Positions 1-14,007 of a stretch of DNA of 64,000 bases are shown here, piece by piece. This DNA is from Eretmocerus hayati (lineage: Eukaryota > Arthropoda > Insecta > Hymenoptera > Aphelinidae): positions 16,533,736 through 16,597,735 of the forward strand of contig CM056742.1 of NCBI GenBank assembly GCA_029851415.1, written 5' to 3'. The position numbers were made by a program, and so were the translations under genes. The notes beneath the pieces are model-generated. The model saw nothing but the letters and a program-made list of their open reading frames with translations. It was not told where the DNA came from and searched no databases. The first letter of the stretch is position 1, and each line of letters starts with the position of its first letter.

Positions 1-673
1 ATCAATGAATGAAATGGTCACTAGTAAGGAAAAACGTAACCACGCTAGGTATTGCTCTACAGTTGTGCGAGTTGTAAAGAGTTTTGTGAAAGAAAAGAGT
101 GACGTATGATTATTATAACGTCACTTGAAGAAAAAATGACTGACAAGGAGAACCCATCAGGTGTTGTGGGACATGGATTTTGCTGAAACTCTGGGGACAG
201 TCTCTTTTTACCTCCAAAATATGAAATACAAAGCCACACTTGCAAATAACCAATCGCTTTTAAGCCACATGCCTACGACATTAGTATTGCCCATATGGGC
301 CCATTTTCAACTAAGATGTATATGGGTATAATCGCGATAACTTACACATTTTGTGTCCAACGTATTATACACATTATATGTAAATGTGCAAATATAAAAA
401 ACGCGTCACGCTTTATGATGGATAGAGTAAATATCTTTGAACTATACGCGCGCGCGGCGTTTATCGCCTTCTCTTTCTTTAACACGTATACTCACTCAGT
501 ACGTCACACATAGTTACTTATAATACCGGACACTAAAAAGCGGCGGGCTACAGTTATAGTTATATATTATCAACGGACAATGCCGATTCGCATCTTTTTT
601 TTTTATTCTTACATGTATGACGTGTGCAAAAACCGTTTACTTTCTACAGCTGTTGTCTACATTTATTCTATGT

Positions 674-702
674 TGTGTGTGTGTGTGTGCGTGTGTGTGT
701 GT
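674..702. repeat. (GT)n microsatellite
   Basis: A run of GT dinucleotides interrupted by one GC. Simple sequence repeat with no visible gene context. Confidence 0.9.
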
Positions 703-1961
703 AATAGATTTATTATATTTACGTACAACTATCACGGAAATACGATATTATTATCGCCTATATAATACAATTTGCCGCAAATATGTGCAAATATATATAT
801 ATTCTATATACTCAAATGCGTGAGCGTTTACTTGCACACAAAGCAATATAGATTATACACATACATAGATATACTTATATCTAATGTTTGTAAAGGTATA
901 ATGGTGGAAAGCTAAAGTGTTTGCAAAAGATTTGAATTTTTCGTAAATGGATTTGATTTGAAAGTGTTACAACTATATTGCCGCGAGAAACTCACAAAAC
1001 TCTACTAACACTATACTATATCGAAACGCGAATTTTCCAATGCAAGTTGCGAGAGAAGCTTTATTTATCAGTATATAATCGTTTCATAGGATTATGAATT
1101 CGTCGTATCATTTCACACGTGGATTTGATTTACGTAACTCTGGCGCCGCGCACGTTAATCCAACAGGTATACAGATATTTTATATATATATAAAATATGA
1201 GTTGACTCGACTTGCGCGCGTCAATTTCAGTTTGTCGATTCGTATATTTAATGATTCAACAGGAACACCTCATAGCGATTGGCGAGCGCGAATTTCATTA
1301 CTACGCAAAAAGACATTGTTACAACATGAAACCAATAGTACGTATATCGACACACAAATAGACAGTTTACTCTTTTCGAACAGCGTAAATAGATTTGTTT
1401 ATTCGCGATTGCGCGCGCAGTGCAATGGGATTCAACGTATATAATATCGTGAGACATTCTGATTTTGCATGCATGAACAAAGTTTCATTGCTAAATTACG
1501 AGTCTTGATTATTGATTAAAGTTTACGGGAGATGTTTTTTCAATAACCATCATTTTCTTGTCCCTAGCAGAAAGTCATTTTCTGTATAGCACATCAATCT
1601 CTATCAAAAGGCTAATTTCTTAGACTACATATTAGGTAAAAACTATTTTATGGCGATTTATGTGTTACATTGAAACTAATATTTACGAGAATATTTACCA
1701 CAGCCAACGCATTCAAATCAAACCCAAAGTGAAGTTTGCAGGATAATTTGTGAAATATAATAATTTCAATACTACCGGTTTTCATTTCTTTTTTCTCTTT
1801 CACTTTTCTTGTACAAATTTGAGTAAAGCACTTTGACACATTTACAATACAGCCTCTATAAATGTTGAGGTTAGAAAGAATCTCGAACGTCATTCCATCC
1901 GGAAAAACCGTTGAAACATTTCGGTAATGCGCTTCTTAGTACTTTGAAAAAGGAGTCTTCT

Positions 1962-1983
1962 CCCCCCCTCCCCCCCCCCCCCC
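1962..1983. repeat. C homopolymer tract
   Basis: Twenty-two bases of C with a single T interruption. The exact length may be unreliable because homopolymers are prone to sequencing and assembly error. Confidence 0.85.
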
Positions 1984-2819
1984 GAGGTCGATGGCATCGT
2001 CAAAACTGTATACCAATATATTCAGCCGAAACGATCTTTAGCATAATACGTCAAACTCAAAACGACGCGCGCGTAAGTTTCATTAATAAGCTGTGATGAT
2101 TGTGCGCAAATTTTACATCTCTTTGTACACCACACAGGTTTTACCATGTATCGATATTTGTACTACTAGGTTTTTACGCGCATGCCGATCTCCAATGACG
2201 AAAAAATTTTTCACACATAACCATCAGCACATACATAACTATCAACTATTATAGTATTAGTGTCGGTTGATGTGTCACGAGAGTAGTATATTCATGCTCC
2301 GTCGTTGAAAACTGGTGAGATAAAAAAAAATTCGCAAGTGGTCATTGAATATCGATATACCTGTCTTTACGCGATGACTGCGTCATTTTTCATAAAATTT
2401 ATTGATGACGTCCAGGATAGTGTAGACGTACATACACTTGCAGCAAGTATGAAAAAAAAAAAATGATCATTTGTCGTGGTAAACAATTTTTTCTTTCTCA
2501 ATCTTGTATTAAACAAACAACTAACAAGTGATACGATATATGTGGTGTTGTGACCATATAGAAATATACCATTGCTGCATAGAGGTTGATGAACAGCTGT
2601 GCGAAGACAAAACAATGTCTGATGGGTATGAATAATCCGAAGTTATAGTGTTCCACGAAGAGCTGACCCTCTTGTTCTCGAAGTTTTTAAAATTATCGCG
2701 AGAACAAATGAACGCGTTTCGCTCTTATACGCGTCCGTTGACTCTTTCACGCGCGCTATCGAATATGCTATATATATATATGGCATACAAAGTCAGTTTC
2801 GTATAATTAAGAGGTTAGA

Positions 2820-2841
2820 AAGAGAGAGAGAGAGAGAGAGA
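2820..2841. repeat. (GA)n microsatellite
   Basis: Uninterrupted GA dinucleotide run in non-coding DNA. Confidence 0.9.
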
Positions 2842-5800
2842 AATAGAAAAATGTCAGAGAAGAGACCCATCACTTTTGTGCAAATCAATATATTCTATTT
2901 TAGCTTTGTGATTAGGATGATGTTTCTGGTATATATAATCAAGCGAAAGAAGATCTGTTGAAAATTAAAATCGTAGGAATGAGTGTGTCATAAAAGACAT
3001 AGGATTTTAGAAAGTTTGGACGAGAATGTATGGAAAATTCGAACACGTGCTCTGTGACTGTTTTTCATGTTAATTTTTCAAACGCGATATATTGGCATTG
3101 GAAGAGGAGGATATTTGCGTATAATTTTTCAATTGAAAACTCTCACGTGTCGCCTGTGTGATTTCTTCGAATTATCATTTGATTGGATTGAACTTGTTTC
3201 GTCTGCAACAGTTGTTCTCTGTCAATATATTAAACACAGCTGTACATATACGCGAAATTTTACGAATGGCATTGATAAAGGTGGAGGAGTCAGCATAGAT
3301 ATAAAGGACTTAGAATTGTCTAAATATTTAAAACGCACCTGATGAAGATAATCAGTCACCATATTAATTCTAAAGAGAGTAACAACGTTTCTACATCAAG
3401 TTTTGTAAAACAAAGAGGAGAAAGCATTTCGACATAGTCTAAGACACTTCAGCATTCACACTGTCAGAGAAGTAATTGTAAGACTCTAAAGCACCAACTT
3501 GGTCAATTCTAATTCTAGCGGTACAGTTTGCTGTATAAAATACGAAAAAATCAAGATAAATTCTCAGCCCCAAAAGTAACAAATTTCGCTAAATTTCTCA
3601 AATCATCAGGATCTCTATGTAAAACTCTATTGACCTTGGTACAAAATACTACATTTTATATCTCATTCCAAGTTTAACAACGCTATGGGCAGTCTCAGAA
3701 AAATCACTCCATATTAGTTACTATCAGACCGATATCAAAGTTCTCAGTATGAGCCGTCGCTGAGATCGTCATATTATCAAATACTTGACCATATACCAAA
3801 CCAAGATACGCGGATCGATCCCAAGGTGAAGCAGAGAGAAGAAATATTTACCCTCGTCCATCGACGGCAAGTGACATATATTACAAATACAGGCTATATA
3901 AGCTATGGTTGGTTGGATACCTCCTACAGGATAGGCTTCTTCTTGCCCGCTGGATTACCATATATTACACTGGCTGCTATTTAGAGGTATGTAGTATGAA
4001 AAGGAAAGGGGTTTTGCGCAGGCGTACACAGCTGTTGTGGAAGTAAGGTGCAGAATCAGCAGCAGCATGCCAGACAGGAACGGGAAAAGGCAATGTAAAG
4101 GGGTTGTTTCTGTATACACTGGATAAATTGTATGTATGTATGTACAGTATTCCAGGATTCTGTTGCTGACGGATCCAGATGTTAGATTTTGGACGGTATT
4201 CTGTTGATATACTGTATACTGTTTTGGTGCTCATTTCATGCTTCGAGGCAAAGTCGATATCACCATCAGAAGGATTATACAAGTTAGGAAAGGTTAGATT
4301 ATCTGGGTTCAACATACGGGACACTTATACACTTGCGTTTTAGGAATTACTATGGGAAAGATTATTGCTACTGCTGTTTGTAATGTTGTTGCAAAATGAA
4401 AGATCATCTGTCGACTAATGGGCCAGTTTTGTAACTGGAAAATTATTTGTGTGAAAGCTTGGATATCGAAATTTTTGGCACAATGTTTCGAGATGTTTTT
4501 GGATGCAACTATCGCTGAAAGTTTGGGCGAAGAGCTATGGCTTCCCTCACGATGACGAATCTATCTGTTAATGATATTCTGAATCATCAACATTATTCTG
4601 TTCTGTGCCATTATTTGTATTGGCTGAAGTTATGGTTCAATTCTCAGCCATAGAATTTTCTCTGGGATACAATCAACTTGTCATCGGAATTTTAATGCGC
4701 AAACAATTGAAACAGATTCAACACTGTCAAATTCTGTTTCAAAGTTTCCTGATATCAAAAGTATCAAGACTGTATTGTTGTTAAAATATCGATGTACTCA
4801 ACTTTTTTGATTCCAGAGTGTTTGGAGAACTTTGATTGGAGTTGTCATAAAGGAGAGGTTGTATTGTGATATTTGAATAAGAGTGTTGATCGTGTTGGAG
4901 CATAGGACTCGTTTTCTTTGGTTACAAAATATGAGGGAAATTTTGGTTTGAAACGGTCAATGCCCAAAAGCCTAGAAACTTTGAAAGCCTACACAGGCGA
5001 TTGATCTTCCTGATGTAAATTTGAGACAGCTTTGATGGTCCAAATCAGCCGTTTGTGATTTCTTGCAGGTCAGAACCTAGAAAATTTAATGGAACGGAAG
5101 GATCCAGAAAAACGATTGCAATCTAATTCTGAACTCAGTTTCTACAGTACATTAAAAAACAAAACCGTAAAGCACTCAGTTAGTGAACTTTTCTTTAAAT
5201 TTGTAGTTCTGCATCATCACTTAACAATTCAAATCCTGATGAAATCTGAAGAAAACTAGCAAACTCACAAGCAAAACTCGAAAACTGGACAATTCTGCAC
5301 ATTCGAATTTGATTAAGTGTAGGTACGTTTTCGAAACTCTTCAAACAAACTTTTTCTCCTAACCAACAAAAGAACGCGCCACAAATCGTCTCTCGCGTGT
5401 TTCTCTACACGAGTATGACAAACGTGCAGAATATCTTGCGCGTGGACAAAGTATACTTATAGCACATAAGCTATAGCATTCAGCATCCCACTATCACAAA
5501 CCATAATACAACAAAGCTGAAAATATAGTCAGGACATCACGCGTTCGCCCACGTTCTGTCATGAACCGGCAGCCGCGTGAGTCCGTCTCATGGTTTCAAG
5601 CTCTCTTGTATGTCCTCGACGAGACGAGCTTTAGTATTAATTATATACCCTGTCATGGCCACAACCAAAGAAGAGACAAAAAGCTTTGTACATTTAAATC
5701 ACGGTGCATCATTTTCAACACAGCTGACTCACAAAGAAGAATAACATCACTCTGATTCCTCCAGATTGTAGAAAATCTTGAAGAAGAGGAGAGAAGTGTC

Positions 5801-6668
5801 GGGTCAAGAGCCTCTCTGAAATAGAGATTACTTAGGATGTTGGCTTGTTCTGGATGATTACATCTATAAATAAATTGGCCAGGATACAGGGGCACACATG
5901 TGACATGTGTATACGAGTATATGCGTTTACAGATGATGTTACTGTTTTAAACTAGTAAGAGCACGTGGTGATTGCTGGTGCTGTATTCAATACTCATGAT
6001 GATGATGGAGTTTATTAGAGAGAATCTGTATTATATTTTGCAACCGCGCACTTGTTAGCCGCGTGCAACACACGACTCGTGCCTGGCATCATGTTTTTGA
6101 TTAATAGCTGATTATTACTCATATCGTATCATAAGATTTGGTACGCCTGCAGAATAATGTTCAAAAAATTGGAATATTTGTACAAATTATTGATGATTTT
6201 GTTTGCTTTTCTGGAAGGATTTTCGCTAACACCTTAGAAAAAAATCAGATGTTGAAATGGTATTATTACTCACAGTCTTACAATGGGTTTATATGTTCAT
6301 AGAATTTTGAAGAATTTTGTGAGGTTATATCCAAATCTTTGAAACTACTTAGATGTGCCCTTACTAGGGACTTTACTATGAGGTTGAACCTCCTTTTGCC
6401 AGTCGGATTGGCTTCTGAGAAGTAGAAAGTTTTGACAGGAAAAAAATCCAAGTTACATATTAGGATAAAATTATGAAATTGACGCCATTTTACTTTAATT
6501 AATCGTGATCGATTGCGACATGACTGACCAATCAGGAAAGTGTGATAACCGCGGCGGTAGATTCTCAATTTTATCCTCATAATCAGTATTTCAATCAGTG
6601 CGCACTCGTAATTCAATCGTAATACAAGCTTCAATCGAACCCTGTATCGCAGGGAATATATATGTATA

Positions 6669-7606
6669 GAGTAGGCGAAACTACCGCCATCGTATGCAAA
6701 AATAGCGTGATGAAAATGTTTTGTGGGATACTCACCGTAAGGCCTCCCTGATCCTAAAGACATATGCTCCTAAGCCGTATCTGGGTGCAAAATTGTTTAA
6801 ACCGAAATTGTTTAAACAATTTGATAAAATTGTTCATTTCGAATTGAAACCAATTTTACAAGGTGATTTGAAGCATTCTAAAGAAAAGTTACTCTTGTCA
6901 TTTTTTCTAAAAGCCATCATTTCCGAGCTACAAGTGTTTCAAAGTTGAAAAAACGCGAATTTTGCGATTTTGAACTTTAAATAAAGGTAACAACAAAGCG
7001 AGAAATCAATGTTCTCAATGTCGGGATCTGTTCACTACGGTGTCCTCTACGAGTTCCAATAGCAAATATCCATGGTCCCGACTTAGAACCTTCCGTTTTT
7101 CGGAAGTTTTCAATGCACTGTTTTCAACGGGTCTGAGATTGACTATATATATCGACCCGCGATGTATATAGTTATACTGGCGCCTGTAGAAACAGTGCTT
7201 TGAAAACTTCCGGAAAACGGAAGGTTCCAAGTCGGGACCATGGACATTTGCTATTGGAACTTGTAGAGGACACCCTTGTGAATAGATCCCGACATTGAGA
7301 ACATTGATTTCTCGCTTTGTTGTTACCTTTATTTAACGTTCAAAATCGCAAAATTCGCGTTTTTTCAATCTAAAAATGCCGACAGCTCAGAAACAATGGC
7401 TCCTAGAGAAATATGACAAGAGTAACTTTTTGTTTAGAATGCTCCAAATCACCTTGTAAAATTGGTTTCAATTTGAAATAAACAATTTTGCACCCAGATA
7501 CGGCTTAGGAACATATGTTAGGACCAGGGAGGTCTTACGGTGAGTATCCCACAAAAAATTTTCATCACGCTATTTTTGCACATGATGGCGGTAGTTTCGC
7601 CTACTC
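6669..7606. mobile_element. Palindromic non-autonomous DNA element, copy 1 (938 bp)
   Basis: The two halves are inverted copies of each other. The left end begins GAGTAGGCGAAACTACCGCC and the right end is its reverse complement. Homology continues inward through a TTTAAACAATT-type motif, a CGAGAAATC segment and the paired TTCCG/CGGAA segments, to a short centre near 7140-7175. TA lies immediately outside both ends (6667-6668 and 7607-7608), consistent with a Tc1/mariner-type TA target duplication. No coding capacity is visible; open frames running through it are by-products. A second copy is at 36155-37134, which shows that this is a dispersed family. It is a MITE or small foldback element, and the superfamily is inferred only from the TA. 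Confidence 0.85.
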
Positions 7607-10600
7607 TAATACAAATATAAGAAAGAAGGGGGTGCAAGATAATTCCATGTTTGATAACAGCTCTGCCAATATCAGTATACCAATACACAGCAAAGATAAA
7701 AGATATCAATAACGATTCTGAATCAGATTTCACGCTGCGTCATAATGTGTTGTGGAAAGACGCAATTCATTCAATCGTGCGACTCAACTTTGAAAAACCT
7801 CATTCCAATCCATCTCAATTTTAATCAATTCCAATTTTGAAGATCATGTCTTCAATCAGAGCTACAGCTTATGGAATAGAACAAAATTTTAAATCACGGA
7901 AATCAAACTCGAAATCAAAAGTTCACCCTGATGTCTGAACAATTAACATCGAAAGCGAAAATTTAGAAGATGAACGAGCAAAAAGAAGGCCGAGGAAGGA
8001 GTAAATAAAGATGAAAAAAAAAAGGAAGGAGGTGGCGATAGAAGCATATAGAGGATAAAAGTGAGCGAGTTGTTGTCGGGGTTATCGTCCAGAGAGCCGC
8101 AGAACAAGCAAACGCCAGATTCATTCTTGAGCATCAGTAGCATGCAATCGAGACTTTTCAAGCAACAACTAATATAAGAAGACCGGGAATGAATCCGAAA
8201 AAGACGCAAGCGGAGATCGGAAGCCGGTCAACGACTTACCAGAAGCTTCCTCTCTGCTCTTTCCTTTATGCATCTTTCGGTTTTAGCTTTCCATCTGTAG
8301 CCACTTAGATAAATAAACAAAAGAAATGAATTTGGCGCGCGGCAGGTGCACGACCGCAACGCTCGTCATAGTCTTCAACAAGTGTGAAAAATGACACAAA
8401 CAATGAATTTAAATGTGTGGAGAACAGTTTGGTGACTTTTGCGTTATAGTAGTGAAAGGAAGATGATGGAGAGGTTTGGTTGAGGTTAGAAGCCATGTGA
8501 TGAGGAAGTTAAGAATTCATGAGATGCTTTGGAAATCCATCGATGAGGTATCTGTAAAAGGTTCCTAAAAAGGAGCCTTTGGTAATTAAAGTGTTGGAGA
8601 ATGTAAGGCTTCGTTATTTTTCATCATGACTGAAGCTCGAAAATGTGAAGACTTGAAAAAGAGGAAAGCTTGAAGGGGTTCGCTAAAAAATTTCTAAAAG
8701 ATGTAAGGGATCTCAAAGTAGAGCTTCCATTAATTTTGCGTGAGACAAAGAGTGTCTGCTTCTGACGGAAGAAAGACAGGTGGTCAAAGTGACGCAAGAT
8801 TCAATCACTAGAAGTTTTGATGGACATGGCAAGATTCAGATTATTCAGAATGATGATAATCTGCGTTCAAGTAAAACAAGAACTTTTGAGATTGTTCAAA
8901 CACAAGGAATTGAGTAACTAAATGTACATTTTGAATGTACAAAGGCCATTTAATTTGATTCTGGTAGACATACATCAGCTGCTAACAGTGAGACTGAAGA
9001 AGAACTAACTCATTGGAAGTGATTTGAATTCGCAGTCAACGAGGTGTAAAACTAATCCATCCATTCACTTCTCTTTTAGATTGGATTTCTGATTTTGGTG
9101 AAAATTTTCCGATAGGCATGAAGATGATGAAAAGTGATCCAATTGAAGATCAACAGATCTGGAGTATTCTGAGAACGTGGGAATTCAAAAAGTCCCGTTT
9201 GTTCATCAGTGTCTATGATATGTGAAGCCTCTATGGGTGTTCATGTCCAGAAAAACTCTGAAGTGGCTCCATGGATCCAAAAACTACTCTGGTTACTGAA
9301 TAATGAGCACAATAATAAATATAATTATTCAAGGATACGATTGGACTAGTAAAGAGAAATCGCAGGTCAGGATACTTCATCAACTGTACCAATATTAATC
9401 ATATTACAAAAACTAGTGAGGAATGTTTCTGTGAGAAATGGCCAGGGTGAACAGAGAATTCTCAAGACAACGATCAATCCTACTTGAAGTTTTGCTTCTC
9501 ATTTTCATGAAGATGGCTCGAAGGATAGGTCAATTGCAAATGTTCCTCACAACAGTACAGCAATCATTCTGTTTGAGCATCTGAAATCCAAGCCAGGGAT
9601 GATCATGAATCATCTCGCAAAAGCAGCATTGTTCATCCGCATTCTTCACAACAATAACCCCAAAAATTTTCATTTCTCTTGAACACAGGCTTGACACAAA
9701 TCCTTTCTCTGATCATTCAACACCAAAATCTCAGAACAATGTAGAACTTATCTGACATGACTATCTAGCACTGAAAATTGAACTTCATCAATTCTGAATC
9801 TGTTTGAATGACAGAAAGGGAAATATAGCACCTTCTGAACATGTGAACCCAGTCTCACATACTTTGCATCCTGCAACCCATGCACCAAAAATCATCCTTG
9901 AGAAGCTTCAAACGACGACATCAGACACAGGAATCGAGTCTGCCGATTCCAGAATCGACATATACCCTCGTCTGACTGCACTTCATGTACAATGTACAAT
10001 GTCATGATAGCATGCTCTGACTCACAAGTTATATATCGATATACATATATATATGTATGCATCACCGGCTGGTATATTTGGGCAGTATGCACCCGACGAC
10101 CTCCATACAACACACACGCATCATATTAGGTGGCCAGTCTGCGTGCACCACTTTATATACCCATATACATATATGTGATTTTATATATATCTATATATAG
10201 TCAGTATAATGTATTGGTGGTGCAGCGGGTGCGAGTCGGACAGCTATGAAGAAGAAGAAGGGGAAGGAAGGGGAGCTCTCCGTTGCTGTCAACGACCTCG
10301 ACCTTCCACAAAGCTCGCGGCTTCTCTTGGGCTTCTCTCTGATGCTCTGAATGCTCTCAAGAGTGTATTACTGCAGCTGCTGCCCATGCAGGCTTTTTGA
10401 AGCGTAATGCTCCATGTAGCATCAGCGAAAATGCGCCCAATGCTATATCACCGAAAATCTCCCATGTTGGGTTGCTCTCGACTTTTCTTCTTTGATGAGA
10501 TCCTTTCCACTGTTCACTGCTGCTGAAGTATTCCTATGCTACCCCATGTAGTATTATAGGTTAGGATACATAAATGCGTAGTTCTGCTATATGTCGCCTT

Positions 10601-13266
10601 GTTGTCTCGTTCAGTTTATGATTTTGTCGAGTCACGTCACGTTTTCCTTTGTCTGTATATAGAAAGTTCAACATTTTGGAGCAAAAGCGTCCTTTCGCAG
10701 TTCCAAATAGTCATAATAAGCTGATGAATGAGGTGCAGCAGCTGTAAAAGTATACAAATGTGCACTGTTTGAAGAACGGATTAAGGTCTTGACTACTACT
10801 GCTCTGAAGTACATAGTCTTGAGTTTCAAGATTATTAGAGGAAATTTTAGAAGGTATAAGGAGTGGGGTGAAGAAGTAAATTTTCACACTCGAGCGCAAT
10901 ATTTGCAAGGCTGCAGAAGAAGGAGAGTGAGAATCAGCTCTCTTGTGATGCTTTGCCGACGAGAACAGAGAAGAGTGAGAGCGAGAGAGAGCTTTCATCG
11001 CTTGAGCGACCATCTGGAGGCTGACGAACTCGTGTAAAAGAGCGAGAAAGAGAGTTGTATATAGTCATGTGAGAACCTCAGTGAGAACATTGCTCTTTCG
11101 AGCACTTGAGGTGATACTCGAGTGGAAATATAGAACTTGAGAAATAAATTCATAGAGTTCATTGTACAGAATCAGAGTGGACTATAAATTTATCCCTGTA
11201 AGATGATTAATAACACAAGTACCTTGTAATGCCTTTTGTTTGAATGAAACTGGAAAATGAACCTCGAGATGAAGATTTTGGAGTAGTTTTTTACTTTGCT
11301 GTGACGTATTAGTCTGCAAATCTGCTCCAATAATAAGTTTTATGATTAGTGTCAGAGAGGATGGTTTGGTAGTACTATTGGGAGGAGATTCGTATCTAAA
11401 ATTTTCGTCCATGACCTAAAAGTTCATTCTATAGTTCTTGGCATTTCACTTGTGATATAGATCCTAAGGACTTCATTAAACAGAAACTGAAGAAATTCTT
11501 TTGACATACAATGAGAGGTTCAATCTTATGTGGAACACGGATCTTCATGAAACTGTGGGGACCACGTCATGTTTTGCTAAATGATAGAGTCATCTCGAAG
11601 GTTTCCTATCCTGACATACAGTTGTGGAGACTGGCGTAACTTATTCAACACGAACCAATGTATGCAATGCAATCATATTATGTATAGCTGTATCTCAAAG
11701 GAATCATTGAACTGAATCCTTCGAGATAACTTCATTTTCTCACTTAAAGCTCACTTTGTTAGGGGACAAACTTATAGCAGGATGGTAATTCTGATTGAAG
11801 TATACAACGACTAATTTCTTCACACAAATACAAAAAGTTGGAATAAAATGCGTGATTGTGTGACGCAAGTATAATAAAGATCGAGTCTGGAACATCGTCT
11901 TCGATATTGAACTCTGATTTTCGTGGGCAAGTGAAATGTGACTCCCCAACACAGAGATACCAGAGCACATCGATATCCAAACGGCATATATATATTTGTG
12001 AACACAGCTGACAAAATTTGCGAGCAGTATATTGACGCAGGTGAACGACCCACCACATCAGCCATTACCAACAACCAGAGTCCACACATATACTTGTATA
12101 TAATCTCGGGTATTCGACGACTGATGATGCCTTCACAGAGTGTAATACATCTATGGATGCCTCACGGATGGATTTCTGATTGAATACTTTATGCATAGCC
12201 ATGAAAAACGGATGAACCTTCGATGATGATGGGCATACGGTTGAGGCGCGTGCTTCTAGCTGTTTTACTTCGATATTGAGCTCGAATATATATTTATTTA
12301 TCAAGTATGCGGAGAGAGGAAACAGCCAGCTGAAAGGTGCGTGAATCATTTTTGATGTCTCACCGATGACGACGACGACGACGACGATGACCCCGTGTAA
12401 AAGTACGCATCTCTTTATCGTGTTAAAAGTTCTGTTCTGAATAAAAATAGGAAAATTGCGAAGAATATGGGGAAAAAGTCGCTGGCATCCGCTCAGAAAA
12501 TCAGCTGAGAATTTCTGGAAAATTTGTACAATTAAGTTTTTGATGTAATGATGCAACTTAATGACAGATCACGAGGAAAATGTGAATATTTAACCGTCGT
12601 TTGTTGATACAACACATTGGTTTTGCCTTTTGCATTTTTTGTATAGGAGAAAACTCAGTCAAACTGGTTCCAAATTAGGATCTAACCTCAACTGTTTGTT
12701 TATTCGGTACAATTCTTCTGGATGTTGAAATTTGCTCGTGACTCTGAAATTTTGATGGAATTATCCACAAAAAATGTGCGACTAAAGTCAATTATTATTG
12801 AACTTCAGAGATGTTATTGCAATTCAGCTACAGATGGAGTATTACCTGAAATAACAAAATCAAGTTGGAGAAAGAAAGTCGATGAGAGCTAATCCAAGAC
12901 TTTTGCAGCACAACAGAGTTTTACATGAAAGATCTGAAGAGAAAAAAATTTATTGTACACATAAGAAAAAAGAGACAAATTACTGATCAATGTCCGGCAT
13001 GGTGTAGCTCTCATGCAAAGTATGATGAGAGAAGTAACATCAGAGAGTCCTCGCACACATCCAGATAAGGATCTGAGATCGTTGCAATAGAGAAGAGAAG
13101 GAGGAAAATGTGCACGAGCGACCTTTGAATCGACACCATCATCAGCGCGTTTGACGATCGAGGGAGTGAGAAGCGGAGTAGTGCCGTCCTCGGCGTCGAA
13201 CAATAACGGATCGGTAATTACGACACACCAACTATGTATGTTCGACAAAGTCTTTGCCGTTCAATG
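7607..13266. other. Non-coding region, no gene recognised
   Basis: No supported gene. The longest open frame (12065-12556, minus strand) contains a run of valines that comes from a GAC/GTC trinucleotide repeat (12366-12388), and I regard it as spurious. The base composition resembles the rest of the gene-poor left part of the window. Confidence 0.55.
12366..12388. repeat. (GAC)n trinucleotide repeat
   Basis: About seven tandem GAC units. It produces artefactual poly-valine or poly-aspartate in overlapping frames. Confidence 0.85.
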
Positions 13267-13293
13267 TAAGGTAAAAGCACCAGTACCTGGACA
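13267..13293 (+). repeat. Left terminal inverted repeat of the Tigger-like element
   Basis: Twenty-seven bases starting TAAGGTAAAAGCACC and ending CCTGGACA. It is the exact reverse complement of 17632-17658. A degenerate partial copy (AAAAGCACCAG then TTGGACA) recurs at 13462-13482. Further ACCTGGACA motifs are at 13505-13513 and 13526-13534, probably subterminal transposase-binding sites. Confidence 0.93.
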
Positions 13294-14007
13294 GACTTTT
13301 GGGAGAGTCGCAAAAATATCGAATTATTTTTACCAACAAGTAATATAGGCCAAATCTTGTGAATCGACATTGTACGGTCAGATAAGGGAGTCGAACCCAA
13401 CTTGTTTCATCAAGAAAAGTTGAATATTAAACGAAAACGAGACTATTAAAATCAGAGATCGAAAAGCACCAGTAGTTGGACAACCTATTCGACTCGGCTG
13501 GTGTACCTGGACACGAGGATTGAGTACCTGGACAGATTGAAATGAAGCTTGGCTTACGTAAAATTTATCGTTTCACTCGTGATAATTAACAGTAATGATG
13601 AAACGACGGTACCTCTTGACTATCTATATTTTTTTTTATTTATTACATTCTAAAACATCTATAATTTGAATACAGGAACACGTAGAAAACATGTAGATCA
13701 CTCAAAGTGATACTCAACGTTGTACATATTTTCCAAATCAAACACATTAATAATTACTGAATGATAACATTGTGAAATTGTCTTATGCGATCAATTTTTT
13801 AAAATCAAATTCTCACATCGTATCATGAAGCTATTGAGAACTCCACGAACAGCACATATAGATGTCTCGAAATTTTAAAACAAAAATGCTAGCTAAGTAC
13901 ATCTGACTTTGGCAAGAGATTAAATGTAATCTTTGGAAAGACCAATATCTCGAAACAAATACAATTACCAGATCACATAAAAAACATATAAGAAAATCTA
14001 GATTTCA

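Larger units (their letters stand above)
1..6668. other. Non-coding, AT-rich region with simple repeats
   Basis: I find no coding sequence I can support: open frames are short, unconserved in feel and lack paired splice signals. It contains low-complexity tracts, including a GT run at about 674-702, an almost pure C run at 1962-1983 and a GA run at 2820-2841. It may be intergenic or part of a long intron of a gene outside the window. Confidence 0.6.

Noticed and set aside
6278..6763. 161-codon minus-strand frame
   Set aside because: It starts inside the palindromic element and continues into flanking DNA. The reading is explained by the element, and no domain is visible.
12065..12556. 163-codon minus-strand frame
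   Set aside because: It contains poly-valine from a trinucleotide repeat and overlaps other frames. No protein features are seen.
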